Shown here: piece by piece, positions 32,317-40,503 of the stretch
Position numbering within the stretch: position 1 is the stretch's first letter
How the letters are laid out: each line of letters begins with the position of its first letter
Assembly (NCBI GenBank): GCA_038199375.1
Contig: JBBPZA010000005.1
Span: 1-64,000, forward strand
Direction: 5' to 3'
Source: JBBPZA01 sp038199375
GTDB lineage: Bacteria > Actinomycetota > Thermoleophilia > Solirubrobacterales > Solirubrobacteraceae
Length of the DNA: 64,000 nt
Notes under the pieces: model-generated
What the model was told of the DNA's origin: nothing
The model's database searches: none
The model's input: the letters and a program-made list of their open reading frames with translations, nothing else
Translations under genes and position numbers: made by a program

Positions 32317-33686
32317 GACCGGATCAGATCGAGGACCTCGTCGCGCCGGCGCTCCATGTCCTCCTTGGACTTCAGCGACTCAAGGTTGAGGCGCAGGAGC
32401 GGCTCGGTGTTGGACGGGCGCACGTTGAAGTGCCAGTCCTCGTAGTCGACGGAGATCCCGTCCAGATCGGTGACCTCGCCGTCGTCGTAGCGTTCGGCGA
32501 TCTCCTTCATCTTGGCGTCCTGGTCTGAGACCTCGGAGTTGATCTCCCCCGAGATGAAGTACTTGGAGTGGAAGCGGTCGAGCAGCGACGACAGGGAGGC
32601 ACCCTCGACTGAGAGCAACTCGAGGATCAGCAGGGCGGGAATCGTCCCGGAGTCCGCGTTGTAGAAGTCGTGGAAGTAGTAGTGGCCCGAGACCTCGCCG
32701 CCGAAGATCGCGCCGGTGTCGCGCATCCGGGTCTTGAAGAAGGCGTGGCCCACGCGGTTGATCATCGCCTCGCCGCCCGCTTCGGACACGGTGTCGGCGA
32801 CGGCGCGGCTGGCGCGCACGTCGTAGAGGATCTTCGAGCCGGGCTGCTTTCGCAGCAGCGACTCGGCCAGCAGCGCTGTGAGGAAGTCGCCGTCCACGAA
32901 GCGCCCTGCGTCGTCGATGAAGAAGCAGCGGTCGGCGTCGCCGTCCCAGGCGATCCCGAGGTCGGCGCCCTCCTCGCAGACCTTCTCGATGATGAACTTG
33001 CGGTTCTCCTCGAGCAGTGGGTTGGGCTCGTGGTCGGGGAACTCCCCGTCGGGCTCCCAGTAGGTCTCGATCAGGTCGAGCCCCAGGCGGTCGAGCAGCG
33101 GCCCGACCATCGGGCCGGCCATGCCGTTGCCTCCGTCGACGACGACCTTCGTCCGCTTCACCGCGTCGGGGTCGATGACCTTTATCGCCGACTCCTGGAA
33201 CTCCTCGTAGATGTCGACCTCTTCGGTCGAGCCGCCACCAGGCGGCTCGGGCAGCCCGTCCTCGAGTGCTTGGCGCATGTCCTGGATGCCCTTGTCGCCC
33301 GACAGGGCGATCGCGCCGCGCTCCACCAGCTTTGCCCCCGTGTAGCCCTTGGGGTTGTGGGAGGCCGTGCACATCAGGCCGCCGTCGAGCTCGCGCGAGC
33401 CGACGAGGTAATAGAGCATCTCGGTGCCGACCATCCCGGCGTCGAGCACGTGGGCGCCCTCGGAGACCAGGCCGTCCCGGTAGCGCCCGGAGAGCTCGGG
33501 GGCCGAGAGGCGCATGTCCCGGCCAAGGCCGATGCGCAGGTCGCCGGTCGGCTTGTCCACCAGTCCACTCAGCACGCGGGCGAAGGCCCGCCCCACCTGC
33601 TCGGCCAGGTCGGCGTCGATCTCGTCGGGGTGAAGGCCCCGGATGTCGTAGGCCTTGAAGATCCCGGGCGGCACGTCGGCGGGCAC
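32313..33686 (-). CDS. Phosphomannomutase/phosphoglucomutase
   Basis: This 457-aa alpha-D-phosphohexomutase isomerises hexose 6-phosphate and 1-phosphate, the entry to NDP-sugars. Domain 1 starts GIFKAYDIRG. The phosphoserine loop is MCTASHNPKGYTGAKL, the metal loop IAWDGDADRCFFIDD, the sugar loop AIFGGEVSGHYYF and the phosphate loop NVRPSNTEPLLRLN. All four active-site segments are intact. It supplies activated mannose or glucose for the glycan locus. GTG 33686 is chosen because TAGGAT lies 7 nt upstream; ATG 33695 is three codons further out. Confidence 0.95.
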   Translation of the reverse strand: MPADVPPGIFKAYDIRGLHPDEIDADLAEQVGRAFARVLSGLVDKPTGDLRIGLGRDMRLSAPELSGRYRDGLVSEGAHVLDAGMVGTEMLYYLVGSRELDGGLMCTASHNPKGYTGAKLVERGAIALSGDKGIQDMRQALEDGLPEPPGGGSTEEVDIYEEFQESAIKVIDPDAVKRTKVVVDGGNGMAGPMVGPLLDRLGLDLIETYWEPDGEFPDHEPNPLLEENRKFIIEKVCEEGADLGIAWDGDADRCFFIDDAGRFVDGDFLTALLAESLLRKQPGSKILYDVRASRAVADTVSEAGGEAMINRVGHAFFKTRMRDTGAIFGGEVSGHYYFHDFYNADSGTIPALLILELLSVEGASLSSLLDRFHSKYFISGEINSEVSDQDAKMKEIAERYDDGEVTDLDGISVDYEDWHFNVRPSNTEPLLRLNLESLKSKEDMERRRDEVLDLIRS

Positions 33687-33693
33687 GGACGGC

Positions 33694-33699
33694 ATCCTA
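33694..33699 (-). promoter_or_regulatory. -10 box TAGGAT for phosphohexomutase
   Basis: On the minus strand TAGGAT ends 7 nt before GTG 33686. It lies in the short gap to the divergent GT4 start at 33705. A weaker plus-strand CATCCT (33693-33698) lies 6 nt before that GTG. Confidence 0.45.
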
Positions 33700-33704
33700 C
33701 GCAC

Positions 33705-34997
33705 GTGCGCATCCTCTGCGTCGGCAACATGTACCCGCCCCATCACCTGGGCGGCTACGAGCTGGTCTGGCAGGGCGCCGTCGCTCACCTGCGCTCGCTC
33801 GGCCACGCGGTGCGCGTGCTCACGACCGACCTGCGCCTGCCGGGGTCAGAGCGAGATCGACGCGAGTCAGAGCCCGACGTACACCGCGAGCTTCGCTGGT
33901 ACTGGCGCGAGCATCGCTGGCCCCGGATCGGCCCGCGGGGGCGGCTGGCGCTCGAGCGCCACAACCACGCGGTGCTCGGACGCCACCTGCGCGAGCAACG
34001 CCCCGACGTCGTCGCCTGGTGGGCGATGGGAGGCATGTCGCTCTCGCTCGTCGAGCGCGTGAGGCGGCAGGGGCAGCCGGCCGTGGGCTTCGTGCACGAC
34101 GACTGGATGGTCTACGGTCCGCAGGTCGACGCCTGGACGCGCGGGTGGTCGCGAGCCGCGCGCCTCGCGGCCGTGCCGACCCTCCTGGCGCCGGTTTCGG
34201 CCCGTATGGCGCCGGTTTCGGCCCGTCTCGCGGCTGTCTCGGGCCGCCTGGCGGCCGCCGCCGAGAGGCGCACCGGCGCTCCGACCCGGCCGCATCTGGG
34301 AGGGGCGGCGCGATGGCTGTTCGTAAGCGAGACGACCCGTGCACGCGCGATCGACGCCGTGGGCTCCCTGGATGACGGTGGCCTCGCCCCGTCGGGCATC
34401 GACCCCGCCTTCCTCGAGTCGGCCCCCGAGCAGCCGTGGCGGTGGCGGCTGCTCTACGTGGGGCGCATCGACGAGCGCAAGGGGATCGCGACGGCGGTGC
34501 AGGCGCTGGCCTGCCTTCCCCCGGCGGCGACGGTGACGATCGTGGGGGAGGGGGAGCACCGCCACGAGACGGAGCTTCGCGCCCTCGCGGCGGCGCTGGA
34601 GTGCAGCGAGCGCGTGCGGTTTGCGGGCGGCGCGGAGCGCGCGGCCCTGCGCGACATCTACGCGGCCGCAGACGCCACCGTCTTTCCGGTCACCTGGACC
34701 GAGCCCTGGGGCCTTGTGCCGCTGGAGTCGATGGGGGTGGGGCGGCCGGTGGTGGCGACGGGCCGCGGCGGGTCGGGCGAGTACCTTCGCGACGGGTCCA
34801 ACTGCCTGCTCTTCGAGGCGGGCGACGCCGTCGCCCTGGCGGCGAGCGTGCGCCGGCTGGCGGAGGACCCTGGCCTGCGAGCACGCCTGCGGGAGGGCGG
34901 CATTGCGACGGCGCCCCGCTACACCGAGGCGCGCTTCAACGAGGCCGTCGCTCGAGCGGTGGCGGAGGCGGCGGGAGAGCGTGCGCGCGTGGACTAG
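33705..34997 (+). CDS. Glycosyltransferase family 4
   Basis: This 430-aa GT-B enzyme begins ILCVGNMYPPHHLGGYELVW, the glycine-rich acceptor-domain loop of GT4. The donor domain starts RWRLLYVGRIDERKGIATAV. The nucleotide-sugar motif is VFPVTWTEPWGLVPLESMGV, with E-x7-E, then GRPVVATGRGGSGEYLRDG. A helical insertion of four heptads (34185-34268) links the domains. It retains the anomeric configuration of its donor, which is unknown. Confidence 0.9.
   Translation: MRILCVGNMYPPHHLGGYELVWQGAVAHLRSLGHAVRVLTTDLRLPGSERDRRESEPDVHRELRWYWREHRWPRIGPRGRLALERHNHAVLGRHLREQRPDVVAWWAMGGMSLSLVERVRRQGQPAVGFVHDDWMVYGPQVDAWTRGWSRAARLAAVPTLLAPVSARMAPVSARLAAVSGRLAAAAERRTGAPTRPHLGGAARWLFVSETTRARAIDAVGSLDDGGLAPSGIDPAFLESAPEQPWRWRLLYVGRIDERKGIATAVQALACLPPAATVTIVGEGEHRHETELRALAAALECSERVRFAGGAERAALRDIYAAADATVFPVTWTEPWGLVPLESMGVGRPVVATGRGGSGEYLRDGSNCLLFEAGDAVALAASVRRLAEDPGLRARLREGGIATAPRYTEARFNEAVARAVAEAAGERARVD
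34185..34268 (+). repeat. Four 21-bp tandem repeats encoding a heptad helix in the GT4
   Basis: Copies 1 and 2 (34185-34205 and 34206-34226) differ at one base. Copies 3 and 4 (34227-34247 and 34248-34268) are diverged. They encode LAPVSAR, MAPVSAR, LAAVSGR and LAAAAER. The heptad spacing suggests an amphipathic helix. Confidence 0.7.
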
Positions 34998-35056
34998 TTG
35001 CAGACGTGTCGAGTTGCAGGCACGTCACCGTCCTGCTCCACGGGGTGCGCGCCTCG

Positions 35057-35062
35057 TAGCAT
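35057..35062 (+). promoter_or_regulatory. -10 box TAGCAT for methyltransferase B
   Basis: TAGCAT ends 7 nt before GTG 35070, in the 72-bp gap after the GT4 stop. Confidence 0.5.
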
Positions 35063-35069
35063 CCGCGCC

Positions 35070-35822
35070 GTGACCGTCCTCGAGGAGCCCGCCGCGCGGC
35101 GCGCGGTGCGCGAGAACCCGTCCTGGTATCACTGCATCGAGCTCGCTCCGGGCGTGATCACCCCGGGGCAGGTGGATCTGCGGGCGGCGACCCGCCGCAC
35201 GCTCCCGGCCAGCCTGCGCGGCGCACGAGCGCTGGACGTCGGGACCTTCGACGGCTTCTGGGCCTTCGAGATGGAGAAGCGCGGCGCCGCCGAGGTCGTG
35301 GCGATCGACGTCGGTGCAACTGGCGAGGCCGAGTGGCCGCCGCTTCACCGCGCGCGCCTGGAGGCCGAGGTCGCTCGACGCGACGTCGAGCTCGGGCGGG
35401 GCTTCGACCTCGCGGCCGGCGCGCTGGGGTCCCGCGCGCGCCGGGTGACCTGCAGCGTCTACGACCTCGAGCCCGAGGCGATCGGCGGGCCGGTCGACGT
35501 CGCCTTCTGCGGCGCCCTGCTCCTGCACCTGCGCGACCCTGTCCGCGCGCTCGAGCGCATCCGCCGCGTGCTTTCCCCCGGGGGGCGGCTCTTACAGCTC
35601 GAGCCGTTCTCGGTGCGCGCCACGCTGCGCTCCCCCCGCACGCCGCTCGGCGAGTTCCGCCCGCTGGTCAGCGATTTCACGTGGTGGTTTCCGAACCTCT
35701 CGCTGCTCAAGGCCATGCCGTGGGCCGCCGGCTTCGACGACGTGCGCGTGACCGGGTTCCATCGCCCGACAGGTCCCATGGGCGCCGGCCGGCACGCGAG
35801 CCTCGCGTCGCGTGTGGACTGA
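35070..35822 (+). CDS. WYHTLEL-family methyltransferase, paralog B
   Basis: This 250-aa protein contains SWYHCIELAPGVITPGQVDL, ALDVGTFDGFWAFEMEKRGA, EVVAIDVGATGEAEWPP and VAFCGALLLHLRDPVRALER. It follows the same layout as paralogs A, C and D. It departs from A in the family's WFDxRP segment (QVDLRA). The C-terminal part carries FTWWFPNLSLLKAMPWAAGF. Its end overlaps the GT2 start by 11 bp, so the two are cotranscribed. It is a probable sugar O-methyltransferase by context only. Confidence 0.82.
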   Translation: MTVLEEPAARRAVRENPSWYHCIELAPGVITPGQVDLRAATRRTLPASLRGARALDVGTFDGFWAFEMEKRGAAEVVAIDVGATGEAEWPPLHRARLEAEVARRDVELGRGFDLAAGALGSRARRVTCSVYDLEPEAIGGPVDVAFCGALLLHLRDPVRALERIRRVLSPGGRLLQLEPFSVRATLRSPRTPLGEFRPLVSDFTWWFPNLSLLKAMPWAAGFDDVRVTGFHRPTGPMGAGRHASLASRVD

Positions 35823-36741
35823 CGCGCCGGCGCCGCTCGCCGGCGCCGTCGTCTCTGGCCGTCATGCCGCCGCCACGCCATTCGCGAGCGTCGTCGTTCC
35901 CGCCCGCGACGCTGCCGCGATCCTTCCCGCGCTGCTCGCCAGCCTCGCCGGCCAGGACCTCGATCGCGGCGAGCTCGAGGTGGTCGTCGTCGACAACGCA
36001 TCGCGAGACGCGACGGCGCTGGTCGCCGAGTCCGCCGGTGCGCGCGTGGTCACCGAGCAGATCCCCGGGCGGGCGCGGGCGCGCAACACGGGGGCGGCGG
36101 CAGCGCGGGGCCGCCGGCTGCTCTTCGTCGACGCCGACTGCGTCGCCGAACCGGGCTGGGCCCGCGCGCTGGTCGCCTGCCTGGAGGGGGCGTCCCTGGT
36201 CGCCGGGCCCGTACGCCTTCGGAGCGGGGATCCTCCGAACGCCGTGGAACGCCTCGAGCGGCTGTGGCGCTTTGACCAGGAGGGCCACGTGCGACGGGAC
36301 GGGTGGGCCGCGAGCGCGAACCTGGCGATGCGCTGCGAGGCCTTCGAGGCCGTCGGCGGCTTCGACGCCGGCTTCGAGCGCATAGGCGAGGACGTCGACC
36401 TCTGCCTGCGGGCGGCCGGTGTGGGCCATGCGCTCGCCTTCTGCCCCGAGGCGGTCGTCTCCCATGCCGTCGAATCGAGCATCGCCACCGTCGCGCGCCG
36501 CGGCGTCGCGCACGGCTGGTCGAACCTCCAGCTCTTCCGCCGCCACCCCGGCCGCGCCGGAAGCGCCTACTGGCGCCACCCCGGCCCCGTCGTGCGCGGG
36601 GACTGGGCCCTGCGCCGCTTCGTCGAAGACCCCTCGACGATCGCCCTCGGCGAGCGTCGGCGCATGCTCGCCCTCGCCCGGATCGAGTACGGCGCCCGCG
36701 TGGTCGGCTCGGCGTGGGCGGCCCTACGCGGCGCGCGCTGA
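35812..36741 (+). CDS. Glycosyltransferase family 2
   Basis: This is a 309-aa GT2 from GTG 35812. Text includes ASVVVPARDAAAILPALLAS, LEVVVVDNASRDATALVAES, GRARARNTGAAAARGRRLLF, VDADC (the metal DxD) and FEAVGGFDAGFERIGEDVDL for the acceptor. It is coupled to methyltransferase B. It ends 17 bp before the convergent stop of methyltransferase C. Confidence 0.87.
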   Translation: MWTDAPAPLAGAVVSGRHAAATPFASVVVPARDAAAILPALLASLAGQDLDRGELEVVVVDNASRDATALVAESAGARVVTEQIPGRARARNTGAAAARGRRLLFVDADCVAEPGWARALVACLEGASLVAGPVRLRSGDPPNAVERLERLWRFDQEGHVRRDGWAASANLAMRCEAFEAVGGFDAGFERIGEDVDLCLRAAGVGHALAFCPEAVVSHAVESSIATVARRGVAHGWSNLQLFRRHPGRAGSAYWRHPGPVVRGDWALRRFVEDPSTIALGERRRMLALARIEYGARVVGSAWAALRGAR

Positions 36742-36757
36742 AGCGCCCCGCGACCGC

Positions 36758-37609
36758 TCAGGCGACGGCTGGACGGGCGAGCACCGCCGCGTGGAGCACT
36801 CCATCGTCGGCCTGTCCGGTCACGGCGCGCTGGACGAGCATGCGGGGCGAGAGCCGGGGCGGTGGGTGCCCGACGCCGAAGGGGACGCCGTAGGGCCTCG
36901 TCGCGGTCAGCACGTCGAAGCCGGCCGCCTCGACCATGCGGCGGTGGCCGGCCGCGTTGGGAAGCCACCACTGGCAGAGGTCCGACAGGCCGTCGAGCCG
37001 GGCGATCGGGCGGCGGGGGTGAAACAAGGTGGTCACCAGCTCCACCGTCTCGGTCGACAGCAGCTCCCCCGCGCACACCGACCGGATCGCCTGGAGGGCC
37101 CGGAGGGGATCGCGCAGGTGGAGCAGCAGGCTTCCGCAGACGACGACGTCGAAGCGCCCGTCGCGAGCCGGGTCGAGCTCGTAGACGCTGCGTTCGAGCC
37201 GCTGCACGCGCGAGCGCAGGGCGGCGCGCGCGACCGCGAAGCCTCTGCCCTTCTCGGGCCCGACGATCGTGGCGAGCGCATCAGGGCCGCGCGCGCGGAG
37301 GCGTGCCGGCCAGTCCCACCGCGCGTGGTCGCCGATGTCCATCGCGACGACCTCCGCGGCGCCGCGCCGTTCGAGCTCGAAGGCGAGGAAGCCGTCGTAG
37401 GTGCCGACGTCCAGGCATCGCCGGTTCTCGACCTGCGGCCAAGGGAGCCGGTGGGCAACCGGGCGCAGGTCGAACCACCCGGGCGTCTCGACGCCGGGTG
37501 CGAGCTCGAGGGTGTGGTACCAGGCCGGGACCGAGGCGACCGCCTCTGCGAGCGCCGCGGCGTCGGGGGCCGCCTCCCCGTCCGCGCCCCGGTGGCCCGG
37601 CCCGGTCAG
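36758..37609 (-). CDS. WYHTLEL-family methyltransferase, paralog C, apparent CTG start
   Basis: The protein is about 283 aa with AWYHTLELAPGVETPGWFDL, RCLDVGTYDGFLAFELERRG, AEVVAMDIGDHARWDWPARL and FDVVVCGSLLLHLRDPLRAL. The frame has no ATG, GTG or TTG between the middle of the upstream gene and the SAM domain. A start inside the domain would delete WYHTLEL and motif I. A CTG at 37609-37607 overlaps the TGA of paralog D as CTGA, exactly like an ATGA junction. AAGAAGG lies 4 nt upstream of it. It is therefore probably translated by coupling from CTG. Confidence 0.72.
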   Translation of the reverse strand: MTGPGHRGADGEAAPDAAALAEAVASVPAWYHTLELAPGVETPGWFDLRPVAHRLPWPQVENRRCLDVGTYDGFLAFELERRGAAEVVAMDIGDHARWDWPARLRARGPDALATIVGPEKGRGFAVARAALRSRVQRLERSVYELDPARDGRFDVVVCGSLLLHLRDPLRALQAIRSVCAGELLSTETVELVTTLFHPRRPIARLDGLSDLCQWWLPNAAGHRRMVEAAGFDVLTATRPYGVPFGVGHPPPRLSPRMLVQRAVTGQADDGVLHAAVLARPAVA

Positions 37610-38319
37610 GCGGCCTTCTTGTGGCAGTGGTGGATGACGTGGGGCACGACGAACCCGTCGCGGGAGCGGATCTTGAGCCTCCGCTGGAGCTCGACCCGCG
37701 CGAATCCGGCGGTGTACATCATGCGCCGCCACGTCCGGGCGCTGGGCAGCCAGAACACCACGGCCGCCTCGCGGTCGGCTAGGTAGCGCGACACCGGAAT
37801 GGGGGACAGGCCGGCGAGGCGATCGTAGGCCTCGGCCGAGACGAAGAGGCCGTCGCACAGGCCGGCGATCCGCTCGAGCGCCAGGAGCTGGTCGCGCAGA
37901 TGGCTCAACACCGAGCCGCAGATGACCACATCGAAGGTCCCGAGCTCCTCGGGAACGGCGTCGTAGATGCTGCACACCCGACGATCGACGCTCGATTCGA
38001 GCACCTCCGCCGCGAGCGCGAAGCCGGCGCCGCGCGAGGGCTCCGGAAACTGCTCGGGCCGCCGGCTGGGCGGCCAGTCGAGGTCGCGCTCGTCGTCGAG
38101 GTCGATGGCCACGACCTCCGCCCCGCGACGCTCCATCTCGAAGGCCCAGAAGCCGTCCCACGTCCCCACGTCGAGCGCGCGCATCCCGTCCATGCGCTCG
38201 GGGAGCCCGTAGCTCGAGACGTGCGGGCGAAGGTCGAACCAGCCATCGGTCTCGAGTCGCTCCGGCAGCTCGAGGGTGTGATACCAGGCTTGCGCCCTGA
38301 CGCGCTCACGGAGCTCCAC
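37606..38319 (-). CDS. WYHTLEL-family methyltransferase, paralog D
   Basis: This 237-aa copy starts at GTG 38319 with ELRERVRAQAWYHTLELPER, then ALDVGTWDGFWAFEMERRGA, EVVAIDLDDERDLDWPPSRR and FDVVICGSVLSHLRDQLLAL. It is the most diverged of the four copies, with LPERLETDGWFDLRPHVSSY replacing the usual LAPGV text. It ends in KKAA, and its stop overlaps the CTG start of paralog C. Together C and D are a tandem pair in one transcript. Confidence 0.82.
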   Translation of the reverse strand: MELRERVRAQAWYHTLELPERLETDGWFDLRPHVSSYGLPERMDGMRALDVGTWDGFWAFEMERRGAEVVAIDLDDERDLDWPPSRRPEQFPEPSRGAGFALAAEVLESSVDRRVCSIYDAVPEELGTFDVVICGSVLSHLRDQLLALERIAGLCDGLFVSAEAYDRLAGLSPIPVSRYLADREAAVVFWLPSARTWRRMMYTAGFARVELQRRLKIRSRDGFVVPHVIHHCHKKAA

Positions 38320-38350
38320 GGGGCGTGGAACGGTACTACGGCGCGCGCTG

Positions 38351-38356
38351 GATAAT
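38351..38356 (+). promoter_or_regulatory. -10 box GATAAT for the GT2/GT4/methyltransferase operon
   Basis: GATAAT ends 6 nt before GTG 38363. It lies in the 43-bp gap to the divergent paralog D gene. Confidence 0.5.
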
Positions 38357-38362
38357 GGCGCG

Positions 38363-39337
38363 GTGAGACCTGAGATCTCCGTCGTCGTCGCCTCGCACGA
38401 TCGTCCCCTGCGGTTGCGCTGGCTGCTCAACGCGCTCGAGGAGCAGACGCTGGGCCGAGACCGGTTCGAGGTCCTCGTGGCCCACGACTCGTCGGGCCCG
38501 GAGACGGCCGCCCTCCTGGAGGCCCACCCGCTGGCCGCCGAAGGGGTCCTCCGAGCGCTGCACTTCGACCCGGGGCCCGGTCCGGCGGCCAAGCGCAACG
38601 CCGCCTGGCGCGCCGCCGGCGCTCCGCTCGTAGCTTTCACCGACGACGACTGCCGCCCGCCGCCCGAGTGGCTCGAAGGCCTGCTCGGGGCCATGGCCGC
38701 TCACCCGGGGAGGATCGTGCAGGGCGCGACCGTACCCGACCCCGACGAGCGCCACCTCCTCCACGCGGCGCCCGGCGCGCGCTCCCAGCTCATCGAGCCG
38801 CCGACCGTCTGGGCGCAGACCTGCAACATCGGCTACCCCCGCGAGCTGCTCGAGCGCGCCGGGGGCTTCGACGAGCGCCTGCCGGTCGCCTCGGGAGAGG
38901 ACACCGACCTCGCCCTGCGCGCCCGGGCTGTCGGGGCGCAGGTCGTCGCCGCCCCCGACGCGGTGACCTACCACGCCGTCGATGCCCCCTGGCTTCCGAT
39001 GCGGGTCCGAGCGACCTGGCGCTGGCAGCACCTCGCCCACTTGGTCAAGCGACACCCCGAGTTGCGCGAGGCGCTCGTGCTCGGAGCCTTTTGGAAGCGC
39101 TCGCACCTGCTCGTCGTGGGGGCGGGGGTGGGCTTCGCGCTGCTGGGACGGCGCGCGCCGGCGCTGAGGCTGGCGGCCGCCGTCCCCTGGGCGATCGAGG
39201 CCCGCCCCCGCTACGGCAGCGGCCTGCGCGGACGGTTGCGAGCGCTCTCTGAGCTCCCGGGCCGCGCGGTCGTCGACGCGACCGAGGTCGCGGCGCTCGC
39301 CCGCGGGAGCGCGCGCTATCGGACGCTGCTGCTGTGA
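38363..39337 (+). CDS. Glycosyltransferase family 2
   Basis: This is a 324-aa GT2 beginning EISVVVASHDRPLRLRWLLN. The nucleotide-sugar text is FEVLVAHDSSGPETAALLEA, then GPGPAAKRNAAWRAAGAPLV and AFTDDDCRPPPEWLEG, the metal DDD. The acceptor motif is ELLERAGGFDERLPVASGED. A C-terminal hydrophobic stretch (LLVVGAGVGFALLGRRAP) may be one membrane helix. It is the first gene of a three-gene operon; its TGA overlaps the GTG of the GT4 at 39334. Confidence 0.88.
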   Translation: MRPEISVVVASHDRPLRLRWLLNALEEQTLGRDRFEVLVAHDSSGPETAALLEAHPLAAEGVLRALHFDPGPGPAAKRNAAWRAAGAPLVAFTDDDCRPPPEWLEGLLGAMAAHPGRIVQGATVPDPDERHLLHAAPGARSQLIEPPTVWAQTCNIGYPRELLERAGGFDERLPVASGEDTDLALRARAVGAQVVAAPDAVTYHAVDAPWLPMRVRATWRWQHLAHLVKRHPELREALVLGAFWKRSHLLVVGAGVGFALLGRRAPALRLAAAVPWAIEARPRYGSGLRGRLRALSELPGRAVVDATEVAALARGSARYRTLLL

Positions 39338-40503
39338 GCGCCGTGGAGGTCGCGCCGTCGACGCTCACGAACCGGGCGCCCGGCGCCGGCGATGAGGTGA
39401 GAAGCCTGGACGTCGCGCTGCTGACGCCCACCTTCTGGCCGGAAGTCCGCCGGGGCGCCGAGCGCTTCGTCGGAGAGCTCGCGAAGGGGCTGCTGGCGCG
39501 GGGGCACAGCCCGAGGGTGATCACCAGCCACCCCGGGCCGCCGTCGCGCCGAATCGAGGACGGCGTGGAGGTCGTCCGTAACTGGCGACCGCCCGACGGG
39601 CGCCTGCTCCGCCGCCAGTACGAGGATCACCTCACCCACCTTCCCTTTTCCTACCTCGAGCTGCTCCGGGGCGGGGCGGACGTCGCCCACGCCGTCCAGT
39701 CCGCCGACGCGCTCGCCGCCGTGCGCTGGTCCCGGCGAACCGGGCGCCCGGCGATCCTCTCCTACATGGGCGTCCCGACCCGCCCGTACCTGGTCAAGCG
39801 CCGGGGCCGCGCGGAGATGCTCGCCGCCGCCGCGCGGGGCTGCGCCGCGGTGACGGCGCTCAGCCGATCCGCGGCAGAGCACTTCGGCCATGCGCTCGGC
39901 GTCGAGGCGCGGGTAATCCACCCCGGCGTCGACGTGGGCTCCTTCGCCCCGGGGTCGAGCGACGAGCAGCGCAGCGCGGTCCCGACGATCTTCTGCCCGT
40001 CGGCGGTCGACCAACCGTTCAAACGGGTGGACCTGCTGATCGCCGCTCTGGCCGAGGTGCGCCGCGTGCGCCCCACCACCCGCCTGATCCTCTCGCGGCC
40101 GCACGACGAAGGAACCGCGGCGCGCTTCGCCCTGGAAGGCGTCGACCTCGTCGACGTCGACGAGCACGCGGCCATGGTCCAGGCCTACCGGAGCGCGTGG
40201 GTGACGGCGCTGCCCTCCCGCGGCGACGCCTTCGGCCTCGTGCTCGTCGAGTCCCTCGCCTGCGGCACGCCTGTGCTTGGCAGCGATCTCGGCGGCATCC
40301 CGGAGATCGTCGACCGGCCCGAGATCGGCGCGCTGTTCACGGGCGAGGAGCCCCGCGACGTGGCCCGCGCACTGCTGGGAGCGATGGAGCTCACCGACGC
40401 GCCCGGGACGCCAGAGGAATGCCGCAGGCGGGCCCTTGACTTCTCGACCGAGCGCTGCGTGGCCGCCTACGAGGCGCTCTACGAGGAGCTCACCGGTGCT
40501 TGA
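39334..40503 (+). CDS. Glycosyltransferase family 4
   Basis: This is a 389-aa GT-B enzyme. The acceptor domain begins DVALLTPTFWPEVRRGAERF. The donor domain carries VIHPGVDVGSFAPGSSDEQR, FCPSAVDQPFKRVDLLIAAL and the E-x7-E segment FGLVLVESLACGTPVLGSDL, ending GGIPEIVD. It starts at GTG 39334 in a GTGA overlap with the preceding GT2, and overlaps the next methyltransferase by 8 bp. It acts with its neighbours on one glycan. Confidence 0.9.
   Translation: MSAVEVAPSTLTNRAPGAGDEVRSLDVALLTPTFWPEVRRGAERFVGELAKGLLARGHSPRVITSHPGPPSRRIEDGVEVVRNWRPPDGRLLRRQYEDHLTHLPFSYLELLRGGADVAHAVQSADALAAVRWSRRTGRPAILSYMGVPTRPYLVKRRGRAEMLAAAARGCAAVTALSRSAAEHFGHALGVEARVIHPGVDVGSFAPGSSDEQRSAVPTIFCPSAVDQPFKRVDLLIAALAEVRRVRPTTRLILSRPHDEGTAARFALEGVDLVDVDEHAAMVQAYRSAWVTALPSRGDAFGLVLVESLACGTPVLGSDLGGIPEIVDRPEIGALFTGEEPRDVARALLGAMELTDAPGTPEECRRRALDFSTERCVAAYEALYEELTGA

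Noticed and set aside
31129..32445. A 438-codon plus-strand frame across the MBL gene
   Set aside because: Composition is Asp/Val/Gly/Arg-rich antisense of the MBL hydrolase, whose metal ligands are all present on the minus strand.
34998..35069. Upstream extension of methyltransferase B (24 residues)
   Set aside because: The TAGCAT box lies within it and the family begins near WYH, so the start was moved to GTG 35070.
36758..38161. The full 467-codon frame as one protein
   Set aside because: The upstream part is the out-of-frame shadow of paralog D (Arg-rich, no domain). Only the part from the CTG has methyltransferase text.
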